A DNA stretch of 64,000 nt from Haematospirillum sp. H1815 (GCF_012102705.1 NZ_JAAVTA010000006.1:62001-126000), one strand, 5' to 3'. Shown: positions 18,277-28,401, counted from the stretch's first letter. Notes: generated by a model from the sequence alone, not told the origin. Translations and numbers: made by a program.

Positions 18277-19418
18277 TCCGGTTTCTCCACCGTCAGGGGT
18301 TCGATATCGCCAAGCGCCTGGCTTGCTTCAAACTGTGTCCTGTACTGCGACAGGGTTCCTTGCCCGATAGCCGAGCGAAGATCCTTCATGATATCCTGAT
18401 AGTGCTGGATGTTATGCCATGTCAGCAGCATCGGCCCCAGCATTTCCCCGGCCCGGATCAGATGGTGCAGATAAGCGCGCGTGTACTGGCGACATGCCGG
18501 GCAGGGGCAGGTTTCCTCCAGCGGTCGCGGGTCGTCCTGGTGACGGGCATTGCGCAGGTTGACCGTGCCGCGGCGGGTGAAGGCCTGGGCCGTGCGCCCC
18601 GACCGGGTGGGCATCACGCAGTCAAACATGTCGATGCCACGGGCCACGGCACCAACCATATCGGAGGGTTTTCCCACCCCCATCAGATAGCGCGGCTTGC
18701 CGACCGGCATGTCGGGTACCGTGCTGTCAAGGGTCTGGAACATCAGTTCCTGTCCTTCCCCGACGGCCAAGCCCCCGACGGCATAGCCCTCGAAATCAAT
18801 GTCCCGCAGCCGGGCCATGCTTTCCGCCCGCAGGTCAGGGAAGACGCTGCCTTGTACAATGCCGAACTGGCCATAGCCTTCACGCGGGACAAAGGCATTA
18901 CGCGAGCGTACAGCCCACCGCATGGACAGCCGCATTGAATGGGCAGCTGTTTTCTTGTCCACAGGCCAAGGGGTGCATTCATCGAAGGCCATGGTTACCG
19001 TGGCATCCAGTTTGTACTGGATATCGGTGGAGTATTCCGGGGTCAGCGTCCATGACGACCCGTCAATATGGCTGCGGAAGGTGACGCCATCTTCTGTCAT
19101 CTTGCGCAGCTTGGCCAGGCTCATGACCTGGAATCCGCCGGAATCCGTCAGGATCGGGCCGGGCCAGTTCATCATCCGGTGCAATCCCCCCAAGGCCTGC
19201 ACCCGATCGGCCCCGGGCCGCAGCATCAGGTGATAGGTATTGCCCAGAATCATCTGCGCCCCCGTGGACGCAACGCTTTCAGGCAGCATGCCCTTGACCG
19301 TTCCGGCTGTGCCAACCGGCATGAAGGTGGGTGTATCCACGGGGCCGTGTGCGGTTTCAATGCGCCCCAGGCGGGCAGCGCCGTCTGTTTTCAGAACAGA
19401 GAAGGAGAAAGCCGTCAT
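18273..19418 (-). CDS. tgt: Queuine/preQ1 tRNA-ribosyltransferase
   Basis: A 381-residue TGT that exchanges guanine-34 for preQ1 in GUN-anticodon tRNAs. Visible marks are the DSGGFQVMS motif with catalytic-site D92, the [12 protein letters not shown] segment, and the zinc-binding CPCPACRQY cysteines with a later histidine (LTWHNIQHY). ATG 19418 overlaps the queA stop by one base (TGATG), and an AAGGA site lies 9 nt upstream. A longer frame to 19643 runs inside queA and is rejected. Confidence 0.94.
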   Translation of the reverse strand: MTAFSFSVLKTDGAARLGRIETAHGPVDTPTFMPVGTAGTVKGMLPESVASTGAQMILGNTYHLMLRPGADRVQALGGLHRMMNWPGPILTDSGGFQVMSLAKLRKMTEDGVTFRSHIDGSSWTLTPEYSTDIQYKLDATVTMAFDECTPWPVDKKTAAHSMRLSMRWAVRSRNAFVPREGYGQFGIVQGSVFPDLRAESMARLRDIDFEGYAVGGLAVGEGQELMFQTLDSTVPDMPVGKPRYLMGVGKPSDMVGAVARGIDMFDCVMPTRSGRTAQAFTRRGTVNLRNARHQDDPRPLEETCPCPACRQYTRAYLHHLIRAGEMLGPMLLTWHNIQHYQDIMKDLRSAIGQGTLSQYRTQFEASQALGDIEPLTVEKPE

Positions 19419-20479
19419 CAACAGGAATCCTTGCACCGCAACAGCGACCCGTCGCCGTAGGAATAAAACCGGTATCCGGTCTTTATAGCGTGGGCATAGG
19501 CCGCGTGCATCGTGTCCAGGCCGGCCATGGCACAGACAAGCATGAACAGGGTGGAACGCGGCAGATGGAAGTTGGTAACCAGAAGATCGGCGATCCGGAA
19601 TTGATAGCCGGGTGTGATAAAAATAGAGGTGGAACCGGACCACGCCGACAGGGAGCCATCGGGTGCAGCCGCACTTTCCAGCAAGCGCAGCGATGTTGTG
19701 CCAACGCAGACGACCCGTCCGCCCTGTTCCCGGGCTTGTGTGATGGCCCGGGCAGCTTCGGCTGAAATGTCCCCTGTTTCGGCATGCATGCGGTGATCAC
19801 GGGTGTCTTCGGCCTTTACGGGTAGAAAGGTGCCGGCACCGACATGCAGGGTGACGTGTACCCGACGAATCCCCCGGCCATCAATGGCTCCCAGCAGTTC
19901 CGGCGTGAAGTGGAGACCGGCCGTGGGGGCAGCAACAGCGCCATCGCGGGAGGCATAAACCGTCTGGTAGTCCTGCCGGTCGCGGGCGTCATCTTTCCGT
20001 CCCATGTAGGGGGGGAGGGGAATATGGCCGTGACGCTCCAGTGCGGCCATCAGATCAGCCCCGCTGCGGTCAAAGCGCAGGACGATCTCGCCCCCTTCCT
20101 GCCTGTCTTCGACACGGGCCGTAAAGTCTCTATCTGCTGACAGGACAACGGTTTGTCCGGGAGACAGCTTGCGGGCGCCCTTTGCAAAGGCGGCCCAGGT
20201 GTCTGACCCCAAGCACTGATGAAGGGTGATGTCCACGCCGGCCGGCTGACCGCCGGGATGGATGGCAGGCCGCAGCCCGGACAGGCGGGCTGGAATGACG
20301 CGGGTATCATTGAACACCATCACATCGCCCGGTTCCAGAAGGCCGGGAAGGTCCAGCATGGTCCGGTCGTGCAGGCCATCGGGTGCCACATCCAGAAGCC
20401 GGGCGCTGTGGCGTGGTGACACGGGGCGCGTGGCAATCTGTTCCCGTGGCAGATCAAAGTCAAAGGCATCAACCCGCAT
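19418..20479 (-). CDS. queA: S-adenosylmethionine:tRNA ribosyltransferase-isomerase
   Basis: 353 residues; transfers and isomerises the ribosyl group of SAM to the preQ1 base in tRNA, giving epoxyqueuosine. Starts [20 protein letters not shown], and carries the family signatures [31 protein letters not shown] and [18 protein letters not shown] 20479 fits the family start; an upstream in-frame start at 20554 would add 25 unlike residues. First gene of the queuosine operon. A TTGACA box is present about 115 nt upstream. Confidence 0.94.
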   Translation of the reverse strand: MRVDAFDFDLPREQIATRPVSPRHSARLLDVAPDGLHDRTMLDLPGLLEPGDVMVFNDTRVIPARLSGLRPAIHPGGQPAGVDITLHQCLGSDTWAAFAKGARKLSPGQTVVLSADRDFTARVEDRQEGGEIVLRFDRSGADLMAALERHGHIPLPPYMGRKDDARDRQDYQTVYASRDGAVAAPTAGLHFTPELLGAIDGRGIRRVHVTLHVGAGTFLPVKAEDTRDHRMHAETGDISAEAARAITQAREQGGRVVCVGTTSLRLLESAAAPDGSLSAWSGSTSIFITPGYQFRIADLLVTNFHLPRSTLFMLVCAMAGLDTMHAAYAHAIKTGYRFYSYGDGSLLRCKDSC

Positions 20480-20571
20480 CGGTTGCCGTATCCTGTTTCC
20501 GTTTGCAGGCAAGAAAAGAAGGGAGGGTATGCCTTGCCCTGTCCCTGTGAGCAAGAGGGAAATCTGCCTGG

Positions 20572-20598
20572 TCCATAGTTTGGCTCCAAGGATGTCAA
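20572..20598 (-). promoter_or_regulatory. Possible sigma70-type promoter of queA-tgt-queF
   Basis: Minus-strand TTGACA (20598-20593) and TATGGA (20577-20572) separated by 15 bp, 1-2 bp shorter than ideal. Position about 95 nt before queA is reasonable. No preQ1 riboswitch pattern was recognised between it and the start codon. Confidence 0.35.
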
Positions 20599-20855
20599 TT
20601 TAGGATTGTGGGATCCGGGAGCGAGAAGCGTATGGGTAGAAAGTAATTCCAGGCAGAGACTGTTGTTAATGTGAGTTCATCTGCTGTCTAGTCTTGTCAT
20701 ATTGATCTTTACATGAATATTCATAGTTAAAAAGTATCCATATAATACCGTGCATTATAATTAATGATCTGATTCATAATGTAGTTTTATTGTTGACGTT
20801 TTCATTGATCTTCAATGCAATTGAATGGTTATTTTCACAGCCTGCGGGGGAGCAG
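20599..20855. other. AT-rich upstream region of the first RTX gene
   Basis: The stretch before the first RTX gene is clearly more AT-rich than its surroundings, with two TATAAT hexamers around 20735-20762 and a TTGACG-N17-TGCAAT arrangement starting at 20793. A promoter for the RTX gene is likely here, but I cannot choose between these candidates. Confidence 0.4.
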
Positions 20856-23800
20856 ATGTCTGTCGAAAGAGAATACCAGCCTACCGATATGGGTGTTAGC
20901 CGTGCGGTTATTGGCACACGCGGCAATGACGAAATCATCGGAACAGACCGCCGTGATCGTATGATTGGCGATGATGGCGATGACCGTCTGTTCGGTCGGG
21001 ACGGCGATGACCTCCTGATTGGTGCGGATGGCGATGACTACCTTGATGGCGGTGATGGTGCTGACAGACTTGTGGGCAATGGGGGTGCCGATACGTTTGT
21101 TTTCCGCGAACTGGCATCTGACAAGCGCGACATGATTGTCGACTTCAAAAGTGCTGAAGGCGATAAAATTGATGTGTCGGTAATCAGTGAGCATATGATC
21201 CAAGCTGGGCTTCCGTCGCTTCGATTCAGTGGGCAGGAGCCGTCTCCCTATTCTGTCTGGTACCGCGGTGGGCCGGGTGAGCATGGCGTGACGCTGGTTG
21301 TGGACGTAGATGGTGATGTATCACCAGATCGTGTTGTCTGGTTGAGAAGTGCGTCCTCTCTTTCCAGTCAAGACCTTGTTCTTACCGGACCACAAAGAAA
21401 GGTTCCTGATTCCTCGGTACAGGAAGGGACGGATTATAATGATCGCTTGGTTGCCGGTTTCGGTCCTGACCACATGGACGGTCGGGGTGGTGAGGATGCC
21501 ATCGATTACCGGGATGCCCTGTTACCCGTCAATGTGGCTCTTGCGGGATCCCAAAACGCAACGGTTTTTGTGGATGGCCGCGAAGAAGATACTGTCGTCA
21601 ATATTGAGCATGCTTTTGGTGGTTTTGGTGATGACTGGTTGGCTGGGGACGATGGCAGTAACATTCTGTCCGGTCGTTCTGGTTCCGATATTCTGGTCGG
21701 TGGTCCAGGTGCGGATACCCTGAACGGTGGTCTTGGTGCGGACCGTTTTCTGTACATGGATTCTGTGGAAACCCATGGTGACCTGATTGTCGACTTCAAT
21801 CGGTCCCAAGGGGATGTGGTTGATGTTTCATCGATCGATGCCAATGTTCATGAACCCGGGCGTCAGGAATTTGTGTTTTCCGGGCAGTTGCCCCAAGCGA
21901 ATTCCATTTGGTACCGGATCTTTATCGATGGTGATGATACTGTTCACGTTCAGGGTGATGTGGATGGTGACCCTGAAACCCCGGAAATTGATATTGCTAT
22001 GGAAGGGGTGACAAGTGTCAATGCCCGTGATCTGGGCCTGTTGACAGTCATCCGCGGAAATGCTGTCGATTTCTCGGCCCATATCCAGCCGACAGCGGTC
22101 AACCTGGATCAATTGGCTTTCCAGGGTGTCAGTTCGGTGGTTGGTGCCCTGAACGCCTGGAACAGGATACAGGGCTCCGACAGTGTCACCGGGGCATTTG
22201 TCGGGGGTGACAAGGGGAATAACATTGTTGGTGCCAGTGGCGATGATACCCTGCGCGGGGGGCGCGGTAATGACAGCCTGCACGGAGAAGGCGGCCGCGA
22301 TATCCTGGATGGCGGGGATGGTGATGACTTCCTCAGGGGAGGATCCGGGGCTGATATTCTGACCGGTGGTCCGGGGATGGACCGGTTCCATTATCGGACT
22401 TCTGCCGAAGTGCAGGGTGACGTTATCAGCGACTTCAACCGCGATCAGGGTGACTGGGTTGACCTTTATCGCATTGATGCCAACACGCACGTGGATGGGT
22501 GGCAGCTGTTCACATTCAGTGGCGAAGAACCACGTCCCCATGCCTTGTGGTCCGGGCCTGATCCAGATGGGTCAGGTGTGCGACTTTATGGAGATACGGA
22601 CGGGAATCCTGAAACAGTTGAGGTTGATCTCCAGTTTCTGGGTATCGAGGTCCTTGATGCCTCGGATGTTCAGTTGCCTGTCAGCAGGGATGGCACCCTG
22701 GATTTTTCAGACCTGATTCACTACGACCTGGTAAACCTGCATGAACATCATCCCTTCCTTCAGGTTATGGGGCCAAGGTCTGTTTCCTCAACGCTGCTGG
22801 GTGGCAGTGGTGCCAATGTCCTGATTGGCGGCCTGGAGGATGACTCGGTTATCGGGGATGAGGGGAATGACACGCTGTACGGCATGGAAGGTGATGATCA
22901 TGTCAACGGCGGAGCCGGCGATGATTATCTCGATGGTGGGGAAGGTGACGACCTTGTCACGGGGGGCTTGGGTGCGGACAAGATGACCGGAGGGCGCGGA
23001 GCCGATCGTTTCGTCTACAGCAGTGTCGAGGAAGCTCAGGGTGATGTGATCACGGATTTCAATATGCTGGAAGGGGACTGGATTGACCTGACCAGGGTTG
23101 ATGCGGGAAGCTCATCGGACGAGCCTTCATGGAGTGGTTTTGTTTTTGCTGGTACCACGCCGCAGGCTCATGCGCTCTGGTCCCGTTTTGACCGGGAACG
23201 GTTTGGGACGGAGCTGCTGGGTGATACGGATGGTAATCCTGAAACAGCAGAGATTTCCATCTATCTCAAGGGCACCGAGTTCTTTGGCCCCGAGGCGCTC
23301 CAGCTTCCCTCCCTTGCGGGGGATACTGTCGATTTCTCGGCCACAACAAAGCATACCTATATCCATCTTGATTACTACAACGGCATGAATCATGTGCGTG
23401 GCCCCCTTGATGTCGCGACAGAGATTCATGGAAATACCGACGCCAATACCCTGTCCGGCGGAGACAGGGGTGATACGCTGTCGGGGCATGACGGTGATGA
23501 CACCCTGATCGGTGGGGGTGGGGATGACCAGCTCTACGGCGAAAGGGGAGATGATGTTTTGCGCGGTGGAGATGGTCGTGATGTGCTGGAGGGTGGTCCC
23601 GGTGCCGACACGCTGAGCGGTGGTACGGAAGCTGATCGTTTCCGCTACACATTGGCCAGTCATACTGTTGACGACGTGATCCTTGACTTCAATCGGGATG
23701 AAGGGGACTGGCTTGACCTGCACCAGGTTGATGCCAACATTTACGAAGCGGGATGGCAGGTCATGTCCTTTGGTGGTGCAAAGGCAGCGCGCCATTCACT

Positions 23801-25592
23801 GTGGTTCAAACCGGGGGAAGACGGGAACAGTGTGACCTTGTGCGGGGATACAGACGGAAACATCCGTACCCACGAAGTCAGCCTGGAAATCAGGGGTATA
23901 ACGTCACTTCTGGCATCGGACTTTGATATGCCTGTGCTGCGTGCCGAGGCACCGAATCTTGCCGGGACACTGCAGGCTCTGCGTGGGGTTTTTGTACCAT
24001 CGCCCCATGATGGTTCCAAGGCAGATTTCCGTTTCGATGACAGTGCGTTGTCGGGGGAAACAACGCCGGAGCAGGTTCCCGGCAACGATGAAGAGGGCTC
24101 TTTGCAGGCCCCGCTTGTTATTTCGCCGGGCGACGGGCCTTACGATACCCCCCAGGCTTCCGTATCTGGTTATACGGCATCCCAGTTCTCCAAGTTCCTG
24201 TTGCGTGTTCTGGATGACGAGGGGCGTTTCTCGGGGTTGCAGGGGCGTGACGCAGGTGGCAAGCCTCCGGCGCTAGAGACTCTTGACTTCTCGATGACAT
24301 CCCATCACCGGCATATCGATATCACCACCTACAGGGGCTTCAACAATGTCGTCGGGCCGGCTGATTCCGGTGCGGAGATTCGCGGTGACAGCGGTCCCAA
24401 CGTGCTGACAGGGGGGGATGGTCCCGACCAGATATACGGAGAAGCCGGTGATGATATCCTGGTCGGTGGATCCGGTGATGATACCCTGCACGGTGGTAGC
24501 GGCAACGACATCCTGACCGGAGAAGCGGGCAATGACACCCTCTACGGTGATGATGGCAATGACATCCTGACCGGCGGGACCGGAGCTGACATCATGCATG
24601 GCGGTCGTGGTCACGATACCCTGACCGGCGATGCCGGAAATGACACGCTTGAAGGTGGTGACGGAAACGATACCCTTTCTGGCGGCGCCGGGGCCGATAT
24701 CCTGCGTGGTGGCCTTGGTCGGGATACGTTGTCCGGCGGGTGGGGTGCGGATCGCTTCCATTACCGCTCTGTCGATGAAACCGTCGGCGATGTGATTGCA
24801 GACTTCAACCCGTTACAGGGGGACTGGATTGATTTGCACGGGATAGACTCGGGCGACAATCCGGATGTATGGCAGGGTCTTGTCTTCCACGGAGCCAACG
24901 TGCGTCCGCATTCCCTGTGGTATCAGGTCGATGGGAATGGAAAAGGTGTACATCTTTACGGAGACACCGATGGCAACGTGGACACGCGCGAAATCAATAT
25001 TGCCGTGAAAGGTGTTGCCGTTCTTGAGGCTCGCTCTGTTCCCCTGCCAGTCTTTACCATGGATACCGTAGATTTCTCGTCAAGCCGGTCTTATACGGCG
25101 ATTGATCTGGCCGATTATCGGGGCATATCCAATCTGGTTGGTTCCCGTGTCGTTGGGATGGAGCTGCATGGAACCGGTGCGGACAATTCCCTGACCGGGG
25201 GTGATGGTGATGACCACTTGCATGGTGGTGGCGGTAACGATGTCCTTGCGGGCGGGGATGGCAAGGATGTGTTGACCGGCGGTAGTGGTGCGGATTCTTT
25301 TGTGTATTGGTCTGCTGCGGCAGCGGTTGGCGATGTTATTACGGATTTCAGTCAGGATGACAGGGATACCTTGGATTTCAGTCTGGTTGACGCTGATACA
25401 TCCGCAGCCGGCGTTCAGGATCTTGTATTTTCTGATACGGTGCCGCGCGCACATGCTGTGTGGTATGTGCCCAATGCTGCGGGGAGTGACCTTGTTTTGT
25501 GTGGTGATACGGATGGTCATGTTGAAACCACGGAGATAGCCTTCCTTCTCAAAGGCGTCTCGTCACTTGCCGCATCAGATTTCCTGTTCTGA
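20856..25592 (+). CDS. Giant RTX calcium-binding protein with seven tandem modules
   Basis: 1578 residues with no enzymatic domain I recognise. Starts at ATG 20856, where GGGGGAG lies 5 nt upstream; an in-frame TTG at 20790 is less likely. It has seven repeats of one module: glycine-aspartate nonapeptides (GGxGxDxL) forming a beta-roll, a segment of the type ADRFxYxS..GDVIxDFNxxxGDWIDL, a QxFxFxG stretch, an HSLWY motif, an acidic GDTDGNPET loop, and GIxSLxASD. The module resembles the C-terminal domain of serralysins (M10 C-terminal domain). There is no Sec signal; the chain ends ASDFLF, an acidic-plus-hydrophobic tail typical of type I secretion substrates. Probably secreted or surface-held, with calcium-dependent folding. 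An antisense frame at 23127-23795 is a shadow of the repeats. Confidence 0.85.
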   Translation: MSVEREYQPTDMGVSRAVIGTRGNDEIIGTDRRDRMIGDDGDDRLFGRDGDDLLIGADGDDYLDGGDGADRLVGNGGADTFVFRELASDKRDMIVDFKSAEGDKIDVSVISEHMIQAGLPSLRFSGQEPSPYSVWYRGGPGEHGVTLVVDVDGDVSPDRVVWLRSASSLSSQDLVLTGPQRKVPDSSVQEGTDYNDRLVAGFGPDHMDGRGGEDAIDYRDALLPVNVALAGSQNATVFVDGREEDTVVNIEHAFGGFGDDWLAGDDGSNILSGRSGSDILVGGPGADTLNGGLGADRFLYMDSVETHGDLIVDFNRSQGDVVDVSSIDANVHEPGRQEFVFSGQLPQANSIWYRIFIDGDDTVHVQGDVDGDPETPEIDIAMEGVTSVNARDLGLLTVIRGNAVDFSAHIQPTAVNLDQLAFQGVSSVVGALNAWNRIQGSDSVTGAFVGGDKGNNIVGASGDDTLRGGRGNDSLHGEGGRDILDGGDGDDFLRGGSGADILTGGPGMDRFHYRTSAEVQGDVISDFNRDQGDWVDLYRIDANTHVDGWQLFTFSGEEPRPHALWSGPDPDGSGVRLYGDTDGNPETVEVDLQFLGIEVLDASDVQLPVSRDGTLDFSDLIHYDLVNLHEHHPFLQVMGPRSVSSTLLGGSGANVLIGGLEDDSVIGDEGNDTLYGMEGDDHVNGGAGDDYLDGGEGDDLVTGGLGADKMTGGRGADRFVYSSVEEAQGDVITDFNMLEGDWIDLTRVDAGSSSDEPSWSGFVFAGTTPQAHALWSRFDRERFGTELLGDTDGNPETAEISIYLKGTEFFGPEALQLPSLAGDTVDFSATTKHTYIHLDYYNGMNHVRGPLDVATEIHGNTDANTLSGGDRGDTLSGHDGDDTLIGGGGDDQLYGERGDDVLRGGDGRDVLEGGPGADTLSGGTEADRFRYTLASHTVDDVILDFNRDEGDWLDLHQVDANIYEAGWQVMSFGGAKAARHSLWFKPGEDGNSVTLCGDTDGNIRTHEVSLEIRGITSLLASDFDMPVLRAEAPNLAGTLQALRGVFVPSPHDGSKADFRFDDSALSGETTPEQVPGNDEEGSLQAPLVISPGDGPYDTPQASVSGYTASQFSKFLLRVLDDEGRFSGLQGRDAGGKPPALETLDFSMTSHHRHIDITTYRGFNNVVGPADSGAEIRGDSGPNVLTGGDGPDQIYGEAGDDILVGGSGDDTLHGGSGNDILTGEAGNDTLYGDDGNDILTGGTGADIMHGGRGHDTLTGDAGNDTLEGGDGNDTLSGGAGADILRGGLGRDTLSGGWGADRFHYRSVDETVGDVIADFNPLQGDWIDLHGIDSGDNPDVWQGLVFHGANVRPHSLWYQVDGNGKGVHLYGDTDGNVDTREINIAVKGVAVLEARSVPLPVFTMDTVDFSSSRSYTAIDLADYRGISNLVGSRVVGMELHGTGADNSLTGGDGDDHLHGGGGNDVLAGGDGKDVLTGGSGADSFVYWSAAAAVGDVITDFSQDDRDTLDFSLVDADTSAAGVQDLVFSDTVPRAHAVWYVPNAAGSDLVLCGDTDGHVETTEIAFLLKGVSSLAASDFLF

Positions 25593-25607
25593 GATATTCT
25601 GATCTGC

Positions 25608-25652
25608 AAGGTTCCGTGGTGCGGCATGCCGTGTCACGGAACCTTTATTTTT
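25608..25652 (+). terminator. Rho-independent terminator of the first RTX gene
   Basis: A perfect 11-bp stem (AAGGTTCCGTG / CACGGAACCTT) followed by TATTTTT, 15 nt after the RTX stop codon. Confidence 0.92.
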
Positions 25653-25824
25653 GCAGGGAACATAACAGGCGCTGTGGCGTCGTGGCCTGTCATGAGTGCA
25701 AGATTACTTGATATATGGACATATTTTCGACCCACGAGGGTGTATCCTGTTAGAGGTATTTCCAGGATAAGGCGTGTGTTCCGGTACAGTGTTGCGGATT
25801 ATTTGACAGGCAGGAGCAGGGATA

Positions 25825-27132
25825 TTGAACGTGACAAATTATTCCACGTATGACAGCAAGGCGATGCCCGGTTCGGGCGGGCTTGTTCTTGTTGGGGGAG
25901 CAACGTCGGATACGTTGCAGGGGAGCAGTCTGTCCGATGTCCTTGTTGGTGGAGGTGGGTCTGATATCCTGCATGGCAAGAGTGGATCCGACACCCTTGT
26001 TGGTGGGGACGGGAACGACACACTGTATGGCGGTCGTGGCGCTGATCTTCTGGATGGACAGGGTGGGGATGACACATTACGTGGCGGGCCGGGTCGCGAT
26101 ATCCTTTCCGGTGGGGATGGGAACGATTTTCTGGACGGCGGTCGAGGGAACGATACCTTGGTGGGTGGTGTCGGTGATGATGTCCTTGTTGGCGGCGCTG
26201 GTGCTGATGTGCTCGTTGGTGGTCCGGGTGCTGATTGCTTTCGTTACCATTCTGTTGGTGAGGCGCTGGGCGATGTGCTGATGGATTTTGATCCACAGCA
26301 GGGAGACCGGATCGAGATGAGCCTTCTTGATGTTGGTCCTGGTCTGGATGCTTGGCATGGTTTTGCTTTTACCTATGAGGATTCCGCCCCTTTTTCGGTG
26401 TGGTTTGTGCTCCCCGAAGTCGTGGAGCCAATCTCTTTTCCCTGGGGGGTCGGAGAATTCAATGTGTCCCGCAAGGGAGGCAATATCAAGCTGCGCGGTG
26501 ATACCGACGGTAATCCCGAAACGCTTGAAATGGATATGGTGATCCGGGGTATGGACTCCCTGGATGGAACACATCTTGATCTGCCCACCATTTCGGGAGG
26601 CATTGCTGATTTTTCATCCCAGATCCGGTATCGGGTTATTGATCTGGGGCAGCGTTCAGATGTGACAAGTATTCTTGGTCCCCGGAATGTGGGTGTCGAG
26701 ATCCGGTCCGGCAAGCAGGGCACATTTATGGCTGGTGGGGATCTGGGCGACCAGCTGATTGGTTCTGATGGTGATGATGTCCTCGCAGGGGGGCGGGGAT
26801 CCGACATCCTGACCGGCGGAGGTGGTGCGGACCGGTTCTGCTTCTGGCATGGCGATGGTTATGGCGTTGAAGATGTCATAACAGATTTCCGTCGCACTGA
26901 AGGCGATCGTATTGACTTTGCGCGTGTTGATGTGGACAGGGATGCCGAGGGGCGCCAACCCTTGTCCTTCTCTGGCACCATGCCAAGGGCGCACGCCGTT
27001 TGGTATCAGGTGCGTGATGGCGGGGTCGGTGTCACGTGTTATGCGGATGTGGACGGCGATCCAGCCAGTGCAGAGATTCGTATTCTGGTCAGCGGCAATA
27101 CGTTTCTGGAAGAATCTGACTTTCTGTTCTGA
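25825..27132 (+). CDS. RTX calcium-binding protein with two modules
   Basis: 435 residues starting at TTG 25825 (an AGGAG site lies 8 nt upstream) or GTG 25831. An N-terminal block of about eleven GGxGxD nonapeptides is followed by two of the same modules seen in the neighbouring gene. Examples are ADCFRYHSVGEALGDVLMDF and an AHAVWYQV motif with DVDGDPASAE. The chain ends EESDFLF, almost identical to the end of the upstream RTX protein, which supports a shared type I secretion route. It has no catalytic motif and no Sec signal. It has its own leader and terminator, so it is probably transcribed separately. It may be a shortened paralogue of the preceding gene. Confidence 0.85.
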   Translation: MNVTNYSTYDSKAMPGSGGLVLVGGATSDTLQGSSLSDVLVGGGGSDILHGKSGSDTLVGGDGNDTLYGGRGADLLDGQGGDDTLRGGPGRDILSGGDGNDFLDGGRGNDTLVGGVGDDVLVGGAGADVLVGGPGADCFRYHSVGEALGDVLMDFDPQQGDRIEMSLLDVGPGLDAWHGFAFTYEDSAPFSVWFVLPEVVEPISFPWGVGEFNVSRKGGNIKLRGDTDGNPETLEMDMVIRGMDSLDGTHLDLPTISGGIADFSSQIRYRVIDLGQRSDVTSILGPRNVGVEIRSGKQGTFMAGGDLGDQLIGSDGDDVLAGGRGSDILTGGGGADRFCFWHGDGYGVEDVITDFRRTEGDRIDFARVDVDRDAEGRQPLSFSGTMPRAHAVWYQVRDGGVGVTCYADVDGDPASAEIRILVSGNTFLEESDFLF

Positions 27133-27143
27133 CAGCCCCATGC

Positions 27144-27176
27144 GAACAAGGCCCCTGTCATGCAGGAGCCTTGTTC
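27144..27176. terminator. Hairpin between convergent RTX gene and purU
   Basis: An 8-bp perfect stem (GAACAAGG / CCTTGTTC) with a nested CCTG-CAGG stem. It lies between convergent genes and could end transcription in both directions. The T-tract is weak. Confidence 0.6.
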
Positions 27177-27201
27177 ATTCAGAGCAAGTTTTAGAATATG
27201 C

Positions 27202-28080
27202 CTACCGGAAGACAACAGTCTTGTTGCCGTTGGCCATAACTCGCTTCTCGACATGCCAGCGAACAGCCCGTGACAGGACCATCGTCTCGATATCGCGCCC
27301 GGTCCTTACCAGAGCATCGACAGAGAAGGTGTGGTCTACCCGTTCAACAGCCTGTTCGATAATCGGTCCCTCGTCCAGGTCACCAGTTACGTAATGCGCT
27401 GTTGCCCCGATCAGCTTGACACCTTTGCTGTGCGCCTGCTGGTAGGGCTTGGCACCCTTGAAGCTGGGGAGGAAGGAGTGGTGGATGTTGATGGCGCGTC
27501 CCGACAAGGCCTTGCAGGCTTCTTCCGACAAAATCTGCATGTAACGCGCCAGCACCAGCAGGTCAGACTTCGTTTCCGCAAACAGCTCTAGCATCCGGGC
27601 TTCCTGGTCTGCCTTGGTTTCCTTTGTCACCGGCAGATAGTGGAAGGGAATGCCGTGCCATTCCACCAGATCACGGAAATCAACGTGGTTGGACACCACC
27701 CCGGTGATATCGATCGCCAGCTGTCCCGTACGCCAGCTGTGCAGCAGGTCATTGAGGCAGTGCCCGAAGCGGGATACGGCAATCATGACCTTGGGGCGGT
27801 CGCCGGAACTGTTAATGTTCCACTCCATTCCGAACCGGCTGCCGATCAGGTCAAAGCCTGCCTTCAAACGATCCAGGGATGGAAAACTTTTGCCACCGGC
27901 GCGGAAAGAGGTGCGCATGAAAAAGAGGCCGGTATTCGGGTCGCCGTAGTGGGCGCTGTCGGTGATGAAGGCTTCGTTTTCGGCCAGAAAACCAGACACA
28001 GCGGCAACAATGCCGACCGTATCCGGGCATTTGATGGTCAGTACATAAAGCGGTTCGGTAACGACAGCGGCAACGTTCAT
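27202..28080 (-). CDS. purU: Formyltetrahydrofolate deformylase
   Basis: A 292-residue enzyme that hydrolyses 10-formyl-THF to formate and THF, supplying formate for purine synthesis and balancing one-carbon pools. It has an N-terminal ACT domain (LYVLTIKCPDTVGIVAAVSGFL) and a formyltransferase domain with the NIHHSFLPSFKGAKPY and HYVTGDLDEGPII catalytic motifs. ATG 28080 (AGGAAG 9 nt upstream) is the true start. The frame stays open to 28224 only because it reads through the tRNA gene. It lies 65 nt downstream of tRNA-Leu on the same strand. Confidence 0.93.
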   Translation of the reverse strand: MNVAAVVTEPLYVLTIKCPDTVGIVAAVSGFLAENEAFITDSAHYGDPNTGLFFMRTSFRAGGKSFPSLDRLKAGFDLIGSRFGMEWNINSSGDRPKVMIAVSRFGHCLNDLLHSWRTGQLAIDITGVVSNHVDFRDLVEWHGIPFHYLPVTKETKADQEARMLELFAETKSDLLVLARYMQILSEEACKALSGRAINIHHSFLPSFKGAKPYQQAHSKGVKLIGATAHYVTGDLDEGPIIEQAVERVDHTFSVDALVRTGRDIETMVLSRAVRWHVEKRVMANGNKTVVFR

Positions 28081-28145
28081 TCGGGCCGGCTTCCTATTTT
28101 GCGGGATCTCGGGATGCGGGGCAATCTTTCGCGGCGGGCCAGCCA

Positions 28146-28230
28146 TGGTGGGGGTGGAGGGACTCGAACCCACACTCCTTGCAGAACACGATTTTGAGTC
28201 GCGCGCGTCTACCAATTCCGCCACACCCCC
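28146..28230 (-). tRNA. tRNA-Leu (CAA anticodon)
   Basis: An 85-nt gene with encoded CCA. The acceptor stem GGGGGTG/CACCCCC is perfect. The D arm is GCG..CGC with a GGTAGA loop, the anticodon stem is CGCGA/TCGTG around the loop CTCAAAA (anticodon CAA, decoding UUG), and there is a long class II variable arm. The T loop is TTCGAGT. The T stem GTGGG/CCCTC has one T-T mismatch at its second pair, which is mildly unusual. Confidence 0.95.
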
Positions 28231-28401
28231 GTGCGTGGCCCGCCAATGCGAAGGCGAAACTCTATAGAGGCTTTTCTGGACTCCGCCAAGGAAAAAATGG
28301 CGTTATCCTGATTGTATGCTGAAAATTATGGTGTCGGGGCTGGTCATTTTGTCGCCAGAGGTGCACTCTGCGGCGGTGTTTGCCCTGTGTGCGGAAGTTC
28401 C

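Noticed and set aside
20480-20571. preQ1 riboswitch upstream of queA
   Set aside because: Looked for the short H-type pseudoknot pattern; not found. Such riboswitches usually control queC/D/E/F or transport genes anyway.
20930-25300. CRISPR-like short periodic repeat
   Set aside because: The periodicity is in frame with the RTX nonapeptides and the units vary in sequence; it is coding repeat, not direct repeat plus spacer.
28081-28224. N-terminal extension of purU beginning MAELVDARDSKSC
   Set aside because: This is the translation of the antisense-free tRNA-Leu gene plus spacer; the real purU start is ATG 28080.
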